DNA of 64,000 bases from Sphingobium limneticum. GTDB taxonomy: Bacteria; Pseudomonadota; Alphaproteobacteria; Sphingomonadales; Sphingomonadaceae. Under the pieces are notes generated by a model. The model worked only from the letters and a program-made list of their open reading frames with translations, made no database searches and was not told the DNA's origin. Shown one piece after another: positions 1-7,961 of the stretch (positions are counted from its first letter, which is position 1; each line of letters starts with the position of its first letter). Location of the stretch: the NCBI RefSeq assembly GCF_008710155.1, contig NZ_VYPZ01000012.1:46264-110263 (forward strand). The letters are read 5' to 3'. Both the position numbers and the translations under genes were made by a program.

Positions 1-158
1 GTCGACAGGCCGGTTTGACGGAAGAATTCTACGCCGCGCTTGCAACATGATCAGCAATTTGCAGTCTGCGCTCAGCGGGGGCGATCCAGGTCGCCAAAAA
101 ATTTAACACGGGAAGCGCCGAGGGGCATCAAGTCTCCGGTGACATAGTCGGGGTCTGC

Positions 159-884
159 ATGTCGGTTCTTCATTCGGTTAATGTTCGCCAGTCGCTTTGG
201 TTCCAGGCGAACAAGGTTAAGACGGTTTTAGCAAGTATCGGGATCGTCGGCGCGCTGTGCGCAACCGCCCCGGCCCATGCCACCGAAACCGACGATCCCT
301 ATGGCGATGCGTCCGAAATCAACACCAGCGCACTTGGGCCTTCCGACGTCGGCTTCTCCAACCTCTTTTCCAGCCTTCAGCGGCTGGACGGCAATGCCAA
401 GACCGCAGCCTATATCCCGTCGGGCCGCCCGGTCGAAAAGCTCTCGCTGACCTCCAACTTCGGCGTCCGTTCCGATCCGTTCAACCGCTCCGCCCGCATG
501 CACAAGGGCATCGACATTCCCGGTCCCATCGGCACCCCGATCCACGCCACCGCAGACGGCATCATCAGCCGCGCCGGCTGGGCCAGCGGCTATGGCAATC
601 TCGTCCAGATCTCGCATGGCAGCGGCATGGAAACGCGCTACGGCCATATGTCGAAGCTGCTGGTCGCCGAAAACAGCTATGTGAAGCGCGGCCAGGTGAT
701 CGGCCTGATGGGTTCGACCGGCCGCTCCACCGGCAGCCACCTTCATTATGAAGTCCGCGTCGACGGCGCCGCCATCAACCCGCTGCCCTTCGTCGCCGGC
801 CCCGACTATCTGGTCGCGATGAACACCAAGCCGCCGCTCGCCATGGGCGGTCCGACCAAGGCGGAAGAAAAAGCCGCCGACTGA
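159..884 (+). CDS. M23 family metallopeptidase, exported
   Basis: Zinc peptidase of the LytM/M23 family, expected to cut peptidoglycan cross-bridges or act as a divisome/envelope activator in the periplasm. The 241-residue product begins with a basic stretch and a hydrophobic segment (about residues 21-38) ending in Ala-His-Ala at 39-41, which fits a signal peptide. The M23 domain covers roughly residues 90-212. The zinc and catalytic positions are visible: H115 and D119 in MHKGID, H163 in GHMS, and H194/H196 in HLHYEV. All ligands are present, so it should be an active enzyme and not a degenerate EnvC-type activator. It is followed by a strong terminator, so it is probably transcribed alone. 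The family is certain from the motifs; the substrate is not known. Confidence 0.92.
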   Translation: MSVLHSVNVRQSLWFQANKVKTVLASIGIVGALCATAPAHATETDDPYGDASEINTSALGPSDVGFSNLFSSLQRLDGNAKTAAYIPSGRPVEKLSLTSNFGVRSDPFNRSARMHKGIDIPGPIGTPIHATADGIISRAGWASGYGNLVQISHGSGMETRYGHMSKLLVAENSYVKRGQVIGLMGSTGRSTGSHLHYEVRVDGAAINPLPFVAGPDYLVAMNTKPPLAMGGPTKAEEKAAD

Positions 885-905
885 TCGCGGTTTATAACGA
901 TATTC

Positions 906-946
906 GCAAAAGGCCCGGCACCCGATGGGGTTGCCGGGCCTTTTGC
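906..946 (+). terminator. Rho-independent terminator after the M23 peptidase gene
   Basis: A perfect 15-bp inverted repeat (906-920 and 932-946) with an 11-nt loop. The stem starts GCAAAAGGCCCGGCA and the right arm closes with a TTTT run. It lies 22 nt after the peptidase stop codon and 20 nt before the next start. The A-tract on the left arm would also let it work on the other strand. Confidence 0.88.
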
Positions 947-965
947 TTGATCCTATCTAGGCACC

Positions 966-1292
966 ATGTCCGACATTGATCTCACCCCGTCCGCTGCTGC
1001 CCGCGTCGCCGCCATCGCCGCCAAGCAGGGCAAGCCCGCCATCCTCCGCCTGTCGGTGGAAGGGGGCGGCTGTTCGGGCTTCCAATATCGTTTCGGCCTG
1101 GCAGACGTAGTCGAGGCGGAAGATCTGACGGTGGAGCGGGACGGCGTGACTTTGGTGGTGGACGATGTCAGCATCGATCTGGTGCGCGGATCGGCGGTCG
1201 ATTTCGTGTCCGACCTGGGCGGGCAGGCGTTCAAGGTGACGAACCCCAACGCGACGGCCGGCTGCGGCTGCGGGACCAGCTTCTCGGTCTGA
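966..1292 (+). CDS. erpA: A-type iron-sulfur cluster carrier (ErpA/IscA family)
   Basis: Small (108 aa) scaffold or carrier that passes Fe-S clusters to apoproteins. The three conserved cysteines of the HesB/IscA fold are present: C36 in GGGCSGF, and C100 and C102 in the C-terminal GCGCG motif. Length fits ErpA and IscA. There are no isc or suf genes beside it, which favours the stand-alone ErpA type over IscA or SufA; this assignment is an inference. It sits alone between a terminator and a repeat element. Confidence 0.85.
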   Translation: MSDIDLTPSAAARVAAIAAKQGKPAILRLSVEGGGCSGFQYRFGLADVVEAEDLTVERDGVTLVVDDVSIDLVRGSAVDFVSDLGGQAFKVTNPNATAGCGCGTSFSV

Positions 1293-1301
1293 CCAGAGGC
1301 C

Positions 1302-1375
1302 GTGCTCCTGCGGAAGCAGGAGCCCAGGATGCAGGCACCCAGGTCGACTCTAGGCTGCTGCTTTCGCACGAGCAC
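1302..1375. repeat. Imperfect palindromic intergenic repeat
   Basis: About 74 bp whose ends are inverted copies: the left end GTGCTCCTGCGGAAGCAGGA and the right end ending GCTTTCGCACGAGCAC match as reverse complements with a few mismatches. The left end itself folds as GCTCCTGC-GGAA-GCAGGAGC. This is the form of a REP/MITE-like element. It lies between erpA and xth. Confidence 0.7.
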
Positions 1376-1431
1376 ATTCCCCTTTATGCGGGTGGCCGGA
1401 ATCAACGAACCTAAAGGGATTGGGTCAGCCC

Positions 1432-2208
1432 ATGCGCATCGCCACCTTCAACATCAACGGCATCAAGGCGCGCCTGCCGCGCCTGCTGGAATGGCTGGAC
1501 GAAACGCGGCCCGACATCGCCTGCCTTCAGGAAATCAAGACCAGCGACGAAACCTTCCCGGTCAAGGATATCGAAGACGCCGGCTATGGCGTGATCTGGC
1601 ACGGGCAGAAGGGATTCAACGGCGTCGCCATCCTTGCGCGCGGCGAAACCCCCGTCGAGATACGCCGGGGTCTGGAAGGCGAGCCGGAGGACGAGCATAG
1701 CCGCTATCTGGAGGCGGATGTGAAGGGCGTGCGCGTCGCCAGCATCTATTTGCCCAACGGCAATCCGCAGCCCGGCCCGAAATTCGATTATAAGCTGCGC
1801 TGGATGAAGCGCCTGCGGGACCGCGCCGCAGAAATCTGGGCGGAGGAAGTGCCCGCCATTCTGGCCGGCGACTATAATGTCATCCCGCGCGACATCGACA
1901 CCTTCTCGGTCAAAGCGATGCAGGACGATGCGCTGATGCAGCCCGAAAGCCGGGAAGCCTATCGCCGCCTGCTGAATGATGGTTGGACCGATGCGATCCT
2001 CAGCCGGCACCCGAACGGCGGTGTGTGGACCTTCTGGGACTATCAGGCGAACAGCTGGCCGCGCGACGCGGGCTTCCGCATCGACCATCTGCTGCTCAGC
2101 CCCGCCGCCGCCGATCGCCTGATCGACGCGCAGGTCGACAAGGCATTTCGCGGCCGGGAAAAGGCCAGCGACCACGCGCCGACCTGGGTGGAATTGCGCG
2201 GCATTTAA
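1432..2208 (+). CDS. xth: Exodeoxyribonuclease III
   Basis: AP endonuclease and 3'-5' exonuclease for base-excision repair. The 258-aa product has the exonuclease/endonuclease/phosphatase fold motifs in order: TFNINGIKARL near the start, LQEIK with the metal-binding Glu, LAGDYNV, and the C-terminal SDHAP catalytic Asp-His pair. The ATG at 1432 is chosen because homologues begin MRIATFNINGIKAR; an in-frame TTG 12 nt upstream is too close to the AAAGGG at 1413-1418 to use it. It is followed by an AT-rich regulatory region for the next gene. Confidence 0.93.
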   Translation: MRIATFNINGIKARLPRLLEWLDETRPDIACLQEIKTSDETFPVKDIEDAGYGVIWHGQKGFNGVAILARGETPVEIRRGLEGEPEDEHSRYLEADVKGVRVASIYLPNGNPQPGPKFDYKLRWMKRLRDRAAEIWAEEVPAILAGDYNVIPRDIDTFSVKAMQDDALMQPESREAYRRLLNDGWTDAILSRHPNGGVWTFWDYQANSWPRDAGFRIDHLLLSPAAADRLIDAQVDKAFRGREKASDHAPTWVELRGI

Positions 2209-2213
2209 TTATT

Positions 2214-2254
2214 ACCCGGATTATATTGACTCAATAATGCCCGGATAATAATAT
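2214..2254 (+). promoter_or_regulatory. Near-consensus sigma-70 promoter with twin operator-like repeats
   Basis: An AT-rich island in GC-rich DNA. TTGACT (2226-2231), a 17-bp spacer and TAATAT (2249-2254) form a promoter. Two 12-bp direct repeats, ACCCGGATTATA (2214-2225) and GCCCGGATAATA (2239-2250), lie 25 bp apart: one abuts the -35 upstream, the other fills the spacer and overlaps the -10. That placement suits a repressor. An AAGGGAGA ribosome site (2262-2269) and the ATG at 2277 follow. The binding protein is unknown. Confidence 0.6.
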
Positions 2255-2276
2255 CCATGTCGAAGGGAGATTCGGC

Positions 2277-2807
2277 ATGGATCGGACATTGACGGCCTTT
2301 GCGGGCGATTTGTGGATCGCGACCGGCGACGAAGGCGAAGTGCGCGCGGCGTTGCGCGCCATGGGCGACGACGCCCAGAATATCCTGCTGTTCGACGACG
2401 CGACCGGGCGACAGGTGGATATCGACCTGCGCGGCCCGGCGGTCGAAGAAGCGCGGGGCAGGGGACGGCCGAAGCTGGGCGTCCAGCCGCGCGAGGTGAC
2501 GTTGCTGCCGCGCCATTGGGAATGGCTGGCTACCCAGCCGGGCGGCGCATCGGCCACCATCCGCCGTCTTGTAGAGGATGCGCGCAAGGCCAGCGCCACG
2601 ACGCCCGACCCGCGCGCTGCGATGGACGCGGCCTATCATTTCATGACCGCCATGGCCGGCGATCGGCCTGGCTATGAAGCTGCCATCCGCGCGCTTTTTG
2701 CCAAGGAGGCTGCGCCATTCACCGCGCTGTCGGAGGGCTGGCCATCGGGCATTCGCGACCATGCGCGCGCGCTGGCGGCGCCGGCCTTTGGGGACGCGGC
2801 GCCATGA
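2277..2807 (+). CDS. DUF2239 family protein
   Basis: A 176-aa cytosolic protein of unknown function recognised as DUF2239 from its whole layout: an N-terminal segment with FAGDLWIATGDEGEV, a middle FDDATGRQVDIDLRG, the segment GRGRPKLGVQPREVTLLPRH followed by a Trp-rich WEWLATQPGG, and an Ala-rich C-terminal helical part. The middle part (LLPRHWEWL, ATIRRLVEDARK) resembles the short DNA- or partner-binding stretch seen across the family, but no biochemical role is established. It has its own promoter with operator-like repeats, so it is probably inducible. It converges on the LysR gene, with 21 nt between their stops. Confidence 0.75.
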   Translation: MDRTLTAFAGDLWIATGDEGEVRAALRAMGDDAQNILLFDDATGRQVDIDLRGPAVEEARGRGRPKLGVQPREVTLLPRHWEWLATQPGGASATIRRLVEDARKASATTPDPRAAMDAAYHFMTAMAGDRPGYEAAIRALFAKEAAPFTALSEGWPSGIRDHARALAAPAFGDAAP

Positions 2808-2828
2808 CCGATGGTGCGACCGAAACGG

Positions 2829-3719
2829 TCAGGCGGCGGTGTCTCCTCGCAAATTGAGGTGACTCGCTCGCGCGAAAATGGCCAATATCAGGGGATCGGC
2901 TTCGGCAGCGCGAACGGCGGCGTGGAAATCCACCGGCGGCATGGCTGGCGCACCCGGCACCGGGATCAGCCGACCGTCGGCCACCTGATGCCGGACCATG
3001 GGCTCGGGGAAGATGCCGATACCGCCGCCCTCCAGCACGATGTCGATCATCGTGCGGACATTGTTGCAGAGGTTGAGCGGGCAGTCGGCCAGCGCCGAGG
3101 CGGCGATCGCTTCCTTCATGATGCGATAAAGGGGCGAGAGGTTGGAGAGCGACCAGATCGGCGTCTGGGTCGCGTCCATCGTGGCAACCGTCGAGGGGCG
3201 CGCCAGCCAGAGCAGGTCGATGCTGCCGATCGGGGCGGTGCGCAGCATGGGATGGGCGATCCGCCCGGCGGCAAAGGCGATGTCGGCATGGCCGGACGCA
3301 AGTTGCTGGATCAGATCGACCGTCAGCGCGATATCGACCTCCAGGCTGACCTGCGGCAGGTCGCGGCCCAATTGCGCGACGAAGCCGGGCAGGCAACTGG
3401 CCGCCGCAATTTCCCCCGCGCCGATGCGCACGATGCCGGTCGCGCCGGATATGTCGCTGCATCCCATCAACACGCCTTGGAACCGCGCCCAGAGCGGTTC
3501 GCTTTCGCGCACCAGTTCGCGACCGGCGGGGGTCAATGCCATGGCGCGCCCCTCTCGGCGGAACAGGGCGGTGCCCAGATGGCTTTCCAGTTCGCGCACG
3601 CGTGCCGATATGGCCGGTTGGGTCGTGTTCAGCCGCGTCGCCGCTGCCGCGAAGGTGCCAAGGCGCGCGATCCAGAGCAGCGTTTCGAGATGGTAGAAGG
3701 CGATGCGATTGATAGGCAT
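2829..3719 (-). CDS. LysR-family transcriptional regulator
   Basis: A 296-aa LysR regulator: N-terminal winged helix-turn-helix (residues 1-65, with ARLGTFAAAATRLNTTQPAI and ARVRELESHLGTALF) and a C-terminal type 2 periplasmic-binding-like effector domain (about 92-290). It is divergent from the CoA-transferase operon with an 90-nt intergenic region that contains a T-N11-A dyad. LysR proteins usually control the divergent neighbour, so it probably regulates that operon in response to a related acid or CoA ester; this is inferred from position. Confidence 0.9.
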   Translation of the reverse strand: MPINRIAFYHLETLLWIARLGTFAAAATRLNTTQPAISARVRELESHLGTALFRREGRAMALTPAGRELVRESEPLWARFQGVLMGCSDISGATGIVRIGAGEIAAASCLPGFVAQLGRDLPQVSLEVDIALTVDLIQQLASGHADIAFAAGRIAHPMLRTAPIGSIDLLWLARPSTVATMDATQTPIWSLSNLSPLYRIMKEAIAASALADCPLNLCNNVRTMIDIVLEGGGIGIFPEPMVRHQVADGRLIPVPGAPAMPPVDFHAAVRAAEADPLILAIFARASHLNLRGDTAA

Positions 3720-3743
3720 TGATTATGCTTATCGGAAAAAACA

Positions 3744-3760
3744 AATCATTGGTATTGATT
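3744..3760. promoter_or_regulatory. Candidate LysR binding box
   Basis: The dyad AATCA-N7-TGATT contains a T-N11-A core (T3746 to A3758), the LysR-type binding motif. It lies between the divergent lysR-type gene (start at 3719) and the CoA-transferase gene (start at 3810). Assigned by motif and position only. Confidence 0.45.
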
Positions 3761-3809
3761 GGTTGCGCTGCCTAGAGTTGCGACGAAATTGCGAAAAGGA
3801 CGGGTGTCG

Positions 3810-4520
3810 ATGGTCAAGAAGCTCTATCCCGATGCGGCGGCTGCGCTGGAGGGACTTCTCTTCGACGGGATGCAGATTTGCGCGGGTGGCTTTGGCCTGT
3901 GCGGCATTCCCGAGCGGCTGATCGATGCGATCCGCGATTCGGGCGTCAAGGATCTGACCATCGCCAGCAACAATGCCGGCATCGATGGCGAGGGCCTGGG
4001 CAAGCTGCTGCGCACGCGGCAGGTGAAGAAGATGATCTCCTCCTATGTCGGTGAGAATAAGGAGTTCGAGCGGCAGTATCTGGCCGGCGAACTGGAAGTG
4101 GAATTTTGTCCGCAGGGCACGCTGGCCGAGCGCTGCCGTGCCGGTGGGGCCGGCATCCCCGGCTTCTATACCAAGACCGGCGTCGGCACGCAGGTGGCCG
4201 AGGGCAAGGAAGTGAAGACTTTCGACGGGCAGGATTATATCCTGGAACGCGGCATCTTCGCCGACATCGCGATCGTCAAGGGATGGAAGGCGGACGAGAG
4301 CGGCAACCTGATCTTCCGCAAGACCGCGCGCAATTTCAATGCACCGATGGCGACCGCCGCAAAGATCTGCATCGCGGAAGTCGAGGAAGTGGTGCCGACC
4401 GGTACGCTCGATCCCGACGCGATCCACCTGCCGGGCATCTATGTGAAGCGGATGATCGTGGGTGCGCCCTACGACAAGAAGATCGAGTTCCGGACCGTGC
4501 GGACGCGGGAAGCGGCGTGA
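3810..4520 (+). CDS. scoA: 3-oxoacid CoA-transferase subunit A
   Basis: Alpha subunit (236 aa) of a heteromeric family I CoA-transferase, which moves CoA between a 3-oxo acid and succinyl-CoA. Family motifs are [11 protein letters not shown] near residue 26, [35 protein letters not shown] and [11 protein letters not shown]. The ATG at 3810 is preferred over an upstream in-frame start because AAAAGGA lies 9 nt before it and homologues begin near MVKKLYPDA. The stop overlaps the start of the phosphatase gene by one base. The acid used (acetoacetate or 3-oxoadipate) cannot be told from sequence; similarity looks closer to ScoA than PcaI. Confidence 0.88.
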   Translation: MVKKLYPDAAAALEGLLFDGMQICAGGFGLCGIPERLIDAIRDSGVKDLTIASNNAGIDGEGLGKLLRTRQVKKMISSYVGENKEFERQYLAGELEVEFCPQGTLAERCRAGGAGIPGFYTKTGVGTQVAEGKEVKTFDGQDYILERGIFADIAIVKGWKADESGNLIFRKTARNFNAPMATAAKICIAEVEEVVPTGTLDPDAIHLPGIYVKRMIVGAPYDKKIEFRTVRTREAA

Positions 4521-5392
4521 TGTCCATGAAGATGCGTGCGGCCGCTTCGCTGTTGCTGGCGCCGCTTGCGGCCTGTGCCACCACGGCCACCCCGCCGCTG
4601 GCCACCGCGCCAGCCACACCGCCCGCCGGGATGCAATATCTGTACGGATCGGGCGAGGGGGCTGCGATTTCGGTGCAGGCCTGGCATGCGCTGCTGGGCT
4701 ATGTGGCAGGCAAGGTGAAGGCACGACCGACCGATAGCGTGGTGCTGGCGGAAGGGGCGACGCTGGATGCGCCCAAGTTCGCGCCGTGCGGGGACAAGCC
4801 CTTCGCCGCCGTGTTCGACGTGGACGAGACGGTGATGCTGAACACCGGCTATGAATATCATGGCGCCAAGGTCGGGCAGGGGTTCGACGCGGCCAGCTGG
4901 GACAAGTGGGAGAAGACAGGCGAAGGCGCAGTGGGGCCGGTGCCGGGCGCCGATCATGTGCTGGCGGCGCTGCGCAATCTGGGCGTGACGGTGATCTTCA
5001 ACACCAACCGGTCGGCCGCCAATGCCGATGCGACCGCGCGCGCGATCAAGGCGGCGGGCTTGGGCGAGGCGGTGCATGGCAAGACGCTGTATCTGAGCGG
5101 TGACGATGCCATGGGATCGCGCAAGGATGGCCGCCGCTGGACGATCGCCAGCCAATATTGCGTCATCGCCTTGGGCGGCGATCAGCTGGGCGATTTTTCC
5201 GACCTGTTCAACGCCGGCCAGTCTGTGGCCGATCGCCGCGCCGCGACCATGCGGCTGCCGATCGCAGGCCTGTGGGGCGGCGGCTGGTTCGTGATGCCCA
5301 ACCCCGTCTATGGCAGCGGCCTGAAAGGCGGGTTCGACGACGTGTTTCCGATGGACAAGAGGTGGGCGCCGCCCGCCGGTGGAGAGCAATAA
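4520..5392 (+). CDS. HAD-family acid phosphatase lipoprotein (class B / e(P4)-like)
   Basis: A 290-aa predicted outer- or inner-membrane lipoprotein: signal peptide with lipobox LAPLAAC at residues 13-19. The HAD phosphatase core follows with [11 protein letters not shown] (nucleophile and acid/base Asp), the second motif IFNTNRS, the Lys-bearing GSRKDGRR and the late acidic motif [11 protein letters not shown]. This matches the HAD-IIIB acid phosphatase / 5'-nucleotidase family that releases phosphate from nucleotides in the periplasm. The gene overlaps scoA by one base (TGATG) and ends one base before the scoB start, so it is translationally coupled inside a CoA-transferase operon, an unusual place for it. 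Confidence 0.85.
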   Translation: MSMKMRAAASLLLAPLAACATTATPPLATAPATPPAGMQYLYGSGEGAAISVQAWHALLGYVAGKVKARPTDSVVLAEGATLDAPKFAPCGDKPFAAVFDVDETVMLNTGYEYHGAKVGQGFDAASWDKWEKTGEGAVGPVPGADHVLAALRNLGVTVIFNTNRSAANADATARAIKAAGLGEAVHGKTLYLSGDDAMGSRKDGRRWTIASQYCVIALGGDQLGDFSDLFNAGQSVADRRAATMRLPIAGLWGGGWFVMPNPVYGSGLKGGFDDVFPMDKRWAPPAGGEQ

Positions 5393-5393
5393 G

Positions 5394-6029
5394 ATGCCCT
5401 GGACTCGTGATGAGATGGCCGCGCGCGCGGCGAAGGAATTGCAGGACGGTTTCTATGTCAATCTGGGCATCGGTATCCCGACGCTGGTGGCGAACCACAT
5501 CCCGGCCGGCGTGGAAGTGACGCTCCAGTCGGAAAACGGCATGCTGGGCATCGGGCCTTTTCCTTATGAGGGGGAGGAGGATGCGGACCTGATCAATGCC
5601 GGCAAGCAGACGATCAGCGAATTGCCGCAATCGGCCTATTTCAGTTCCGCCGACAGTTTTGCGATGATCCGGGGCGGGCATATCGACCTGACCGTGCTGG
5701 GCGCGATGGAGGTCGCGGAAAATGGGGACATCGCCAACTGGATGATCCCCGGCAAGATGATCAAGGGCATGGGCGGCGCGATGGATCTGGTCGCGGGCGT
5801 CAAGAAGATCATCGTGGTGATGGAACATACGTCGAAAAATGGCGACGCGAAGTTCATCCCGGAATGCACGCTGCCGCTGACCGGCAAGAATGTCGTCGAC
5901 ATGATCGTGACGGATTTGTGCGTTTTCCAACGTCCTGACCATGATAGCCCGTTCAAGCTGGTTGAACTGGCGCCGGGCGTGACGGCGGAGGAAGTCGCTG
6001 CTAAGACGACCGCCCATTATATCAGTTAA
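5394..6029 (+). CDS. scoB: 3-oxoacid CoA-transferase subunit B
   Basis: Beta subunit (211 aa) with the catalytic glutamate in [10 protein letters not shown], preceded by [12 protein letters not shown], and followed by [27 protein letters not shown] and the C-terminal [17 protein letters not shown]. These are the family I CoA-transferase beta motifs. The ATG at 5394 follows GGAGAG with good spacing. It pairs with the subunit at 3810-4520 although an acid phosphatase gene separates them. Confidence 0.9.
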   Translation: MPWTRDEMAARAAKELQDGFYVNLGIGIPTLVANHIPAGVEVTLQSENGMLGIGPFPYEGEEDADLINAGKQTISELPQSAYFSSADSFAMIRGGHIDLTVLGAMEVAENGDIANWMIPGKMIKGMGGAMDLVAGVKKIIVVMEHTSKNGDAKFIPECTLPLTGKNVVDMIVTDLCVFQRPDHDSPFKLVELAPGVTAEEVAAKTTAHYIS

Positions 6030-6038
6030 GGGCAATCC

Positions 6039-6479
6039 ATGAGCCTCGACGGCACGTATGACGACGCAAATATCTTCGCCCTGATCCTTCAGGGCAAGAT
6101 CCCGTCGACGAAGCTCTATGAGGACGACACGACCTTCGCCTTCCTCGACATCATGCCGCAGACGAAGGGGCATGCCCTGGTCATTTCCAAATGGTCCAAG
6201 GCGCGCAACCTGCTGGAGATCGAGGAGGATGCGCTGGCCCAGGTGATGGCGACCACGAAAAAGGTCGCCGCCGCCATTCGCAAGGCGGTGAACCCCGACG
6301 GTATCCAGATCGCGCAGTTTAACGGCGCGCCGGCGGGTCAGACGATCTTCCACCTGCATGTCCATATCCTGCCGCGCTGGGAGGGCGATCCGAAGGGGTT
6401 TGCCGCTCATGGTGCCGGCGGGCAGGCGGATCCGGCGCAATTGCAGGCGTTGGCCGACGAGATTCGCGCGCAACTCTGA
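6039..6479 (+). CDS. HIT family nucleotide-binding protein
   Basis: A 146-aa histidine-triad protein with the signature HLHVHILPRW near residue 106 (His-x-His-x-His) and the N-terminal IFALILQGKIPSTKLYEDD typical of HinT-like purine nucleoside phosphoramidases. It starts 9 nt after scoB and is probably in the same transcript. The natural substrate is not predictable. Confidence 0.9.
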   Translation: MSLDGTYDDANIFALILQGKIPSTKLYEDDTTFAFLDIMPQTKGHALVISKWSKARNLLEIEEDALAQVMATTKKVAAAIRKAVNPDGIQIAQFNGAPAGQTIFHLHVHILPRWEGDPKGFAAHGAGGQADPAQLQALADEIRAQL

Positions 6480-6507
6480 TGTCCATCCTTCCTGCCGGTA
6501 GGCTTTC

Positions 6508-7824
6508 ATGCCCGCGAGGCGCACGCTGATGACGTTGCGCCCCTTCAACGCGCCCGGTGCGCGCTTGGCGCTGCGGTCCAAGCGTGCCAGCCAGCTATTC
6601 CAGGGAGTGCGTGGCGAAAGCGAGGTGATCCTCGACATTTCGCGGCTGCTGTCCCGTTCCTTCCACCCGTCGCCCACCGGCATCGATCGCGTCGAATATG
6701 TCTATGCGCGCGAATTGCTGGAGCGGATGCCGGACCGGCTGGCCTTTGCCGCCGTTCATCCCGCAGGCGGCTATTATGGGCGGTTGGACAAGTCGGCGGT
6801 GCGCCAGTTTCTGGCCTTCACCACGGCCAAATGGCGCAATGCCGGTGTGGTGCCGGCTGGCGAGGGCAAGGCGGCGGTCATCCGCCACATGTTCGCCACG
6901 CGCCCGCGGCCCGTACCGCGCGCGCGCGCGCCGCGCGTCTATCTTCAGGTGTCGCCGCACCATCTGGACGATCATGCGCAGGTCGGGGCGATATTGCGGG
7001 CGGAAGGTGCGAAGTTCATCACGTTGGTCCATGACGTGATCCCGCTCAGCCATCCCGAATTTGCCCGGCCGCAAGGGGCGGAGGAGCATCTGCGCCGGGT
7101 GCGCACGATCGACAGTTTCGCCAGCGGCATCATCGGCAACAGCCAGGCGACGATCGACGCGCTGGAACCGCATATGCGGCATGGTCTGGACGGGCGCGCG
7201 GTGCGGGTCGCGCATTTCGGTGCCGATGCGCCCGATATTTTCGGCGCCAAGGACGAGGATGTGCCGGATCGGCCCTATTTCGTCTATATTTCGACGATCG
7301 AGCCGCGCAAGAATCATCTGCTTCTGCTCAATATCTGGCGGCGGCTGGTCGAACGTCTGGGCGATGCGGCGCCGGTGCTGGTGCTGATCGGCCGGCGCGG
7401 CTGGGAAAATGAGAATGTGATCGACATATTGGAGCGGGCCGAAGCGCTGCGCGGCCATGTGATCGAGGCGGGCGAGGTGTCCGACAATCGCATGCATGCG
7501 CTGGTCGCCCATGCCCGTGCGATGTTGATGCCGTCCTTCGCGGAAGGATTCGGCATGCCGGTGGTCGAGGCGCTGGCGGCCGGCGTCCCGGTGATATGCA
7601 GCGATATCGTCGCCCATCGCGAGGTCGGCGGAGATGGGCCCGATTATCTCGATCCGCTGGACGGGCTGGGATGGATGCGCGCGATCGAGGCCTATAGCCA
7701 GCCGGACGCGCCGGCACGCGCGGCGCAGATCGCGCGGCTGGTCGATTGGCGCGCGCCGACCTGGCGTGACTATTTCGACATCATCACCGACCTGATCGAA
7801 GAAGTAACAGCCTCTGTTCCTTGA
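6508..7824 (+). CDS. Glycosyltransferase, family 4 (GT-B fold)
   Basis: A 438-aa retaining glycosyltransferase. The C-terminal donor-binding half has YISTIEPRKNHLLLLNIW and the EX7E-type motif EGFGMPVVEALAAGVPVICSD (residues about 346-366 region). The N-terminal half contains FHPSPTGIDRVEYVY and LVHDVIPLSHPE, a layout seen in transferases that work on surface polysaccharides. An alternative ATG at 6529 is possible and has GAGG before it. Its position before kpsC-like and kpsS-like genes suggests a role in the same capsule or exopolysaccharide pathway. Confidence 0.85.
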   Translation: MPARRTLMTLRPFNAPGARLALRSKRASQLFQGVRGESEVILDISRLLSRSFHPSPTGIDRVEYVYARELLERMPDRLAFAAVHPAGGYYGRLDKSAVRQFLAFTTAKWRNAGVVPAGEGKAAVIRHMFATRPRPVPRARAPRVYLQVSPHHLDDHAQVGAILRAEGAKFITLVHDVIPLSHPEFARPQGAEEHLRRVRTIDSFASGIIGNSQATIDALEPHMRHGLDGRAVRVAHFGADAPDIFGAKDEDVPDRPYFVYISTIEPRKNHLLLLNIWRRLVERLGDAAPVLVLIGRRGWENENVIDILERAEALRGHVIEAGEVSDNRMHALVAHARAMLMPSFAEGFGMPVVEALAAGVPVICSDIVAHREVGGDGPDYLDPLDGLGWMRAIEAYSQPDAPARAAQIARLVDWRAPTWRDYFDIITDLIEEVTASVP

Positions 7825-7961
7825 CCTTGCCGGACGGCAATCGCATGGTCGGACGAGCTAATGAAGGACAGGGGCATGGCCCGCATCGGGGCATCATCAA
7901 GGGACGCAAACAGCGCATCGTCGCGCGCCGCGTGGATCATGCGCAAGCACATCCTTTCTTG

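Noticed and set aside
1..158. Region before the first gene searched for a partial upstream gene or RNA
   Set aside because: No open frame with family likeness, no tRNA-like fold and no clear promoter pair could be supported.
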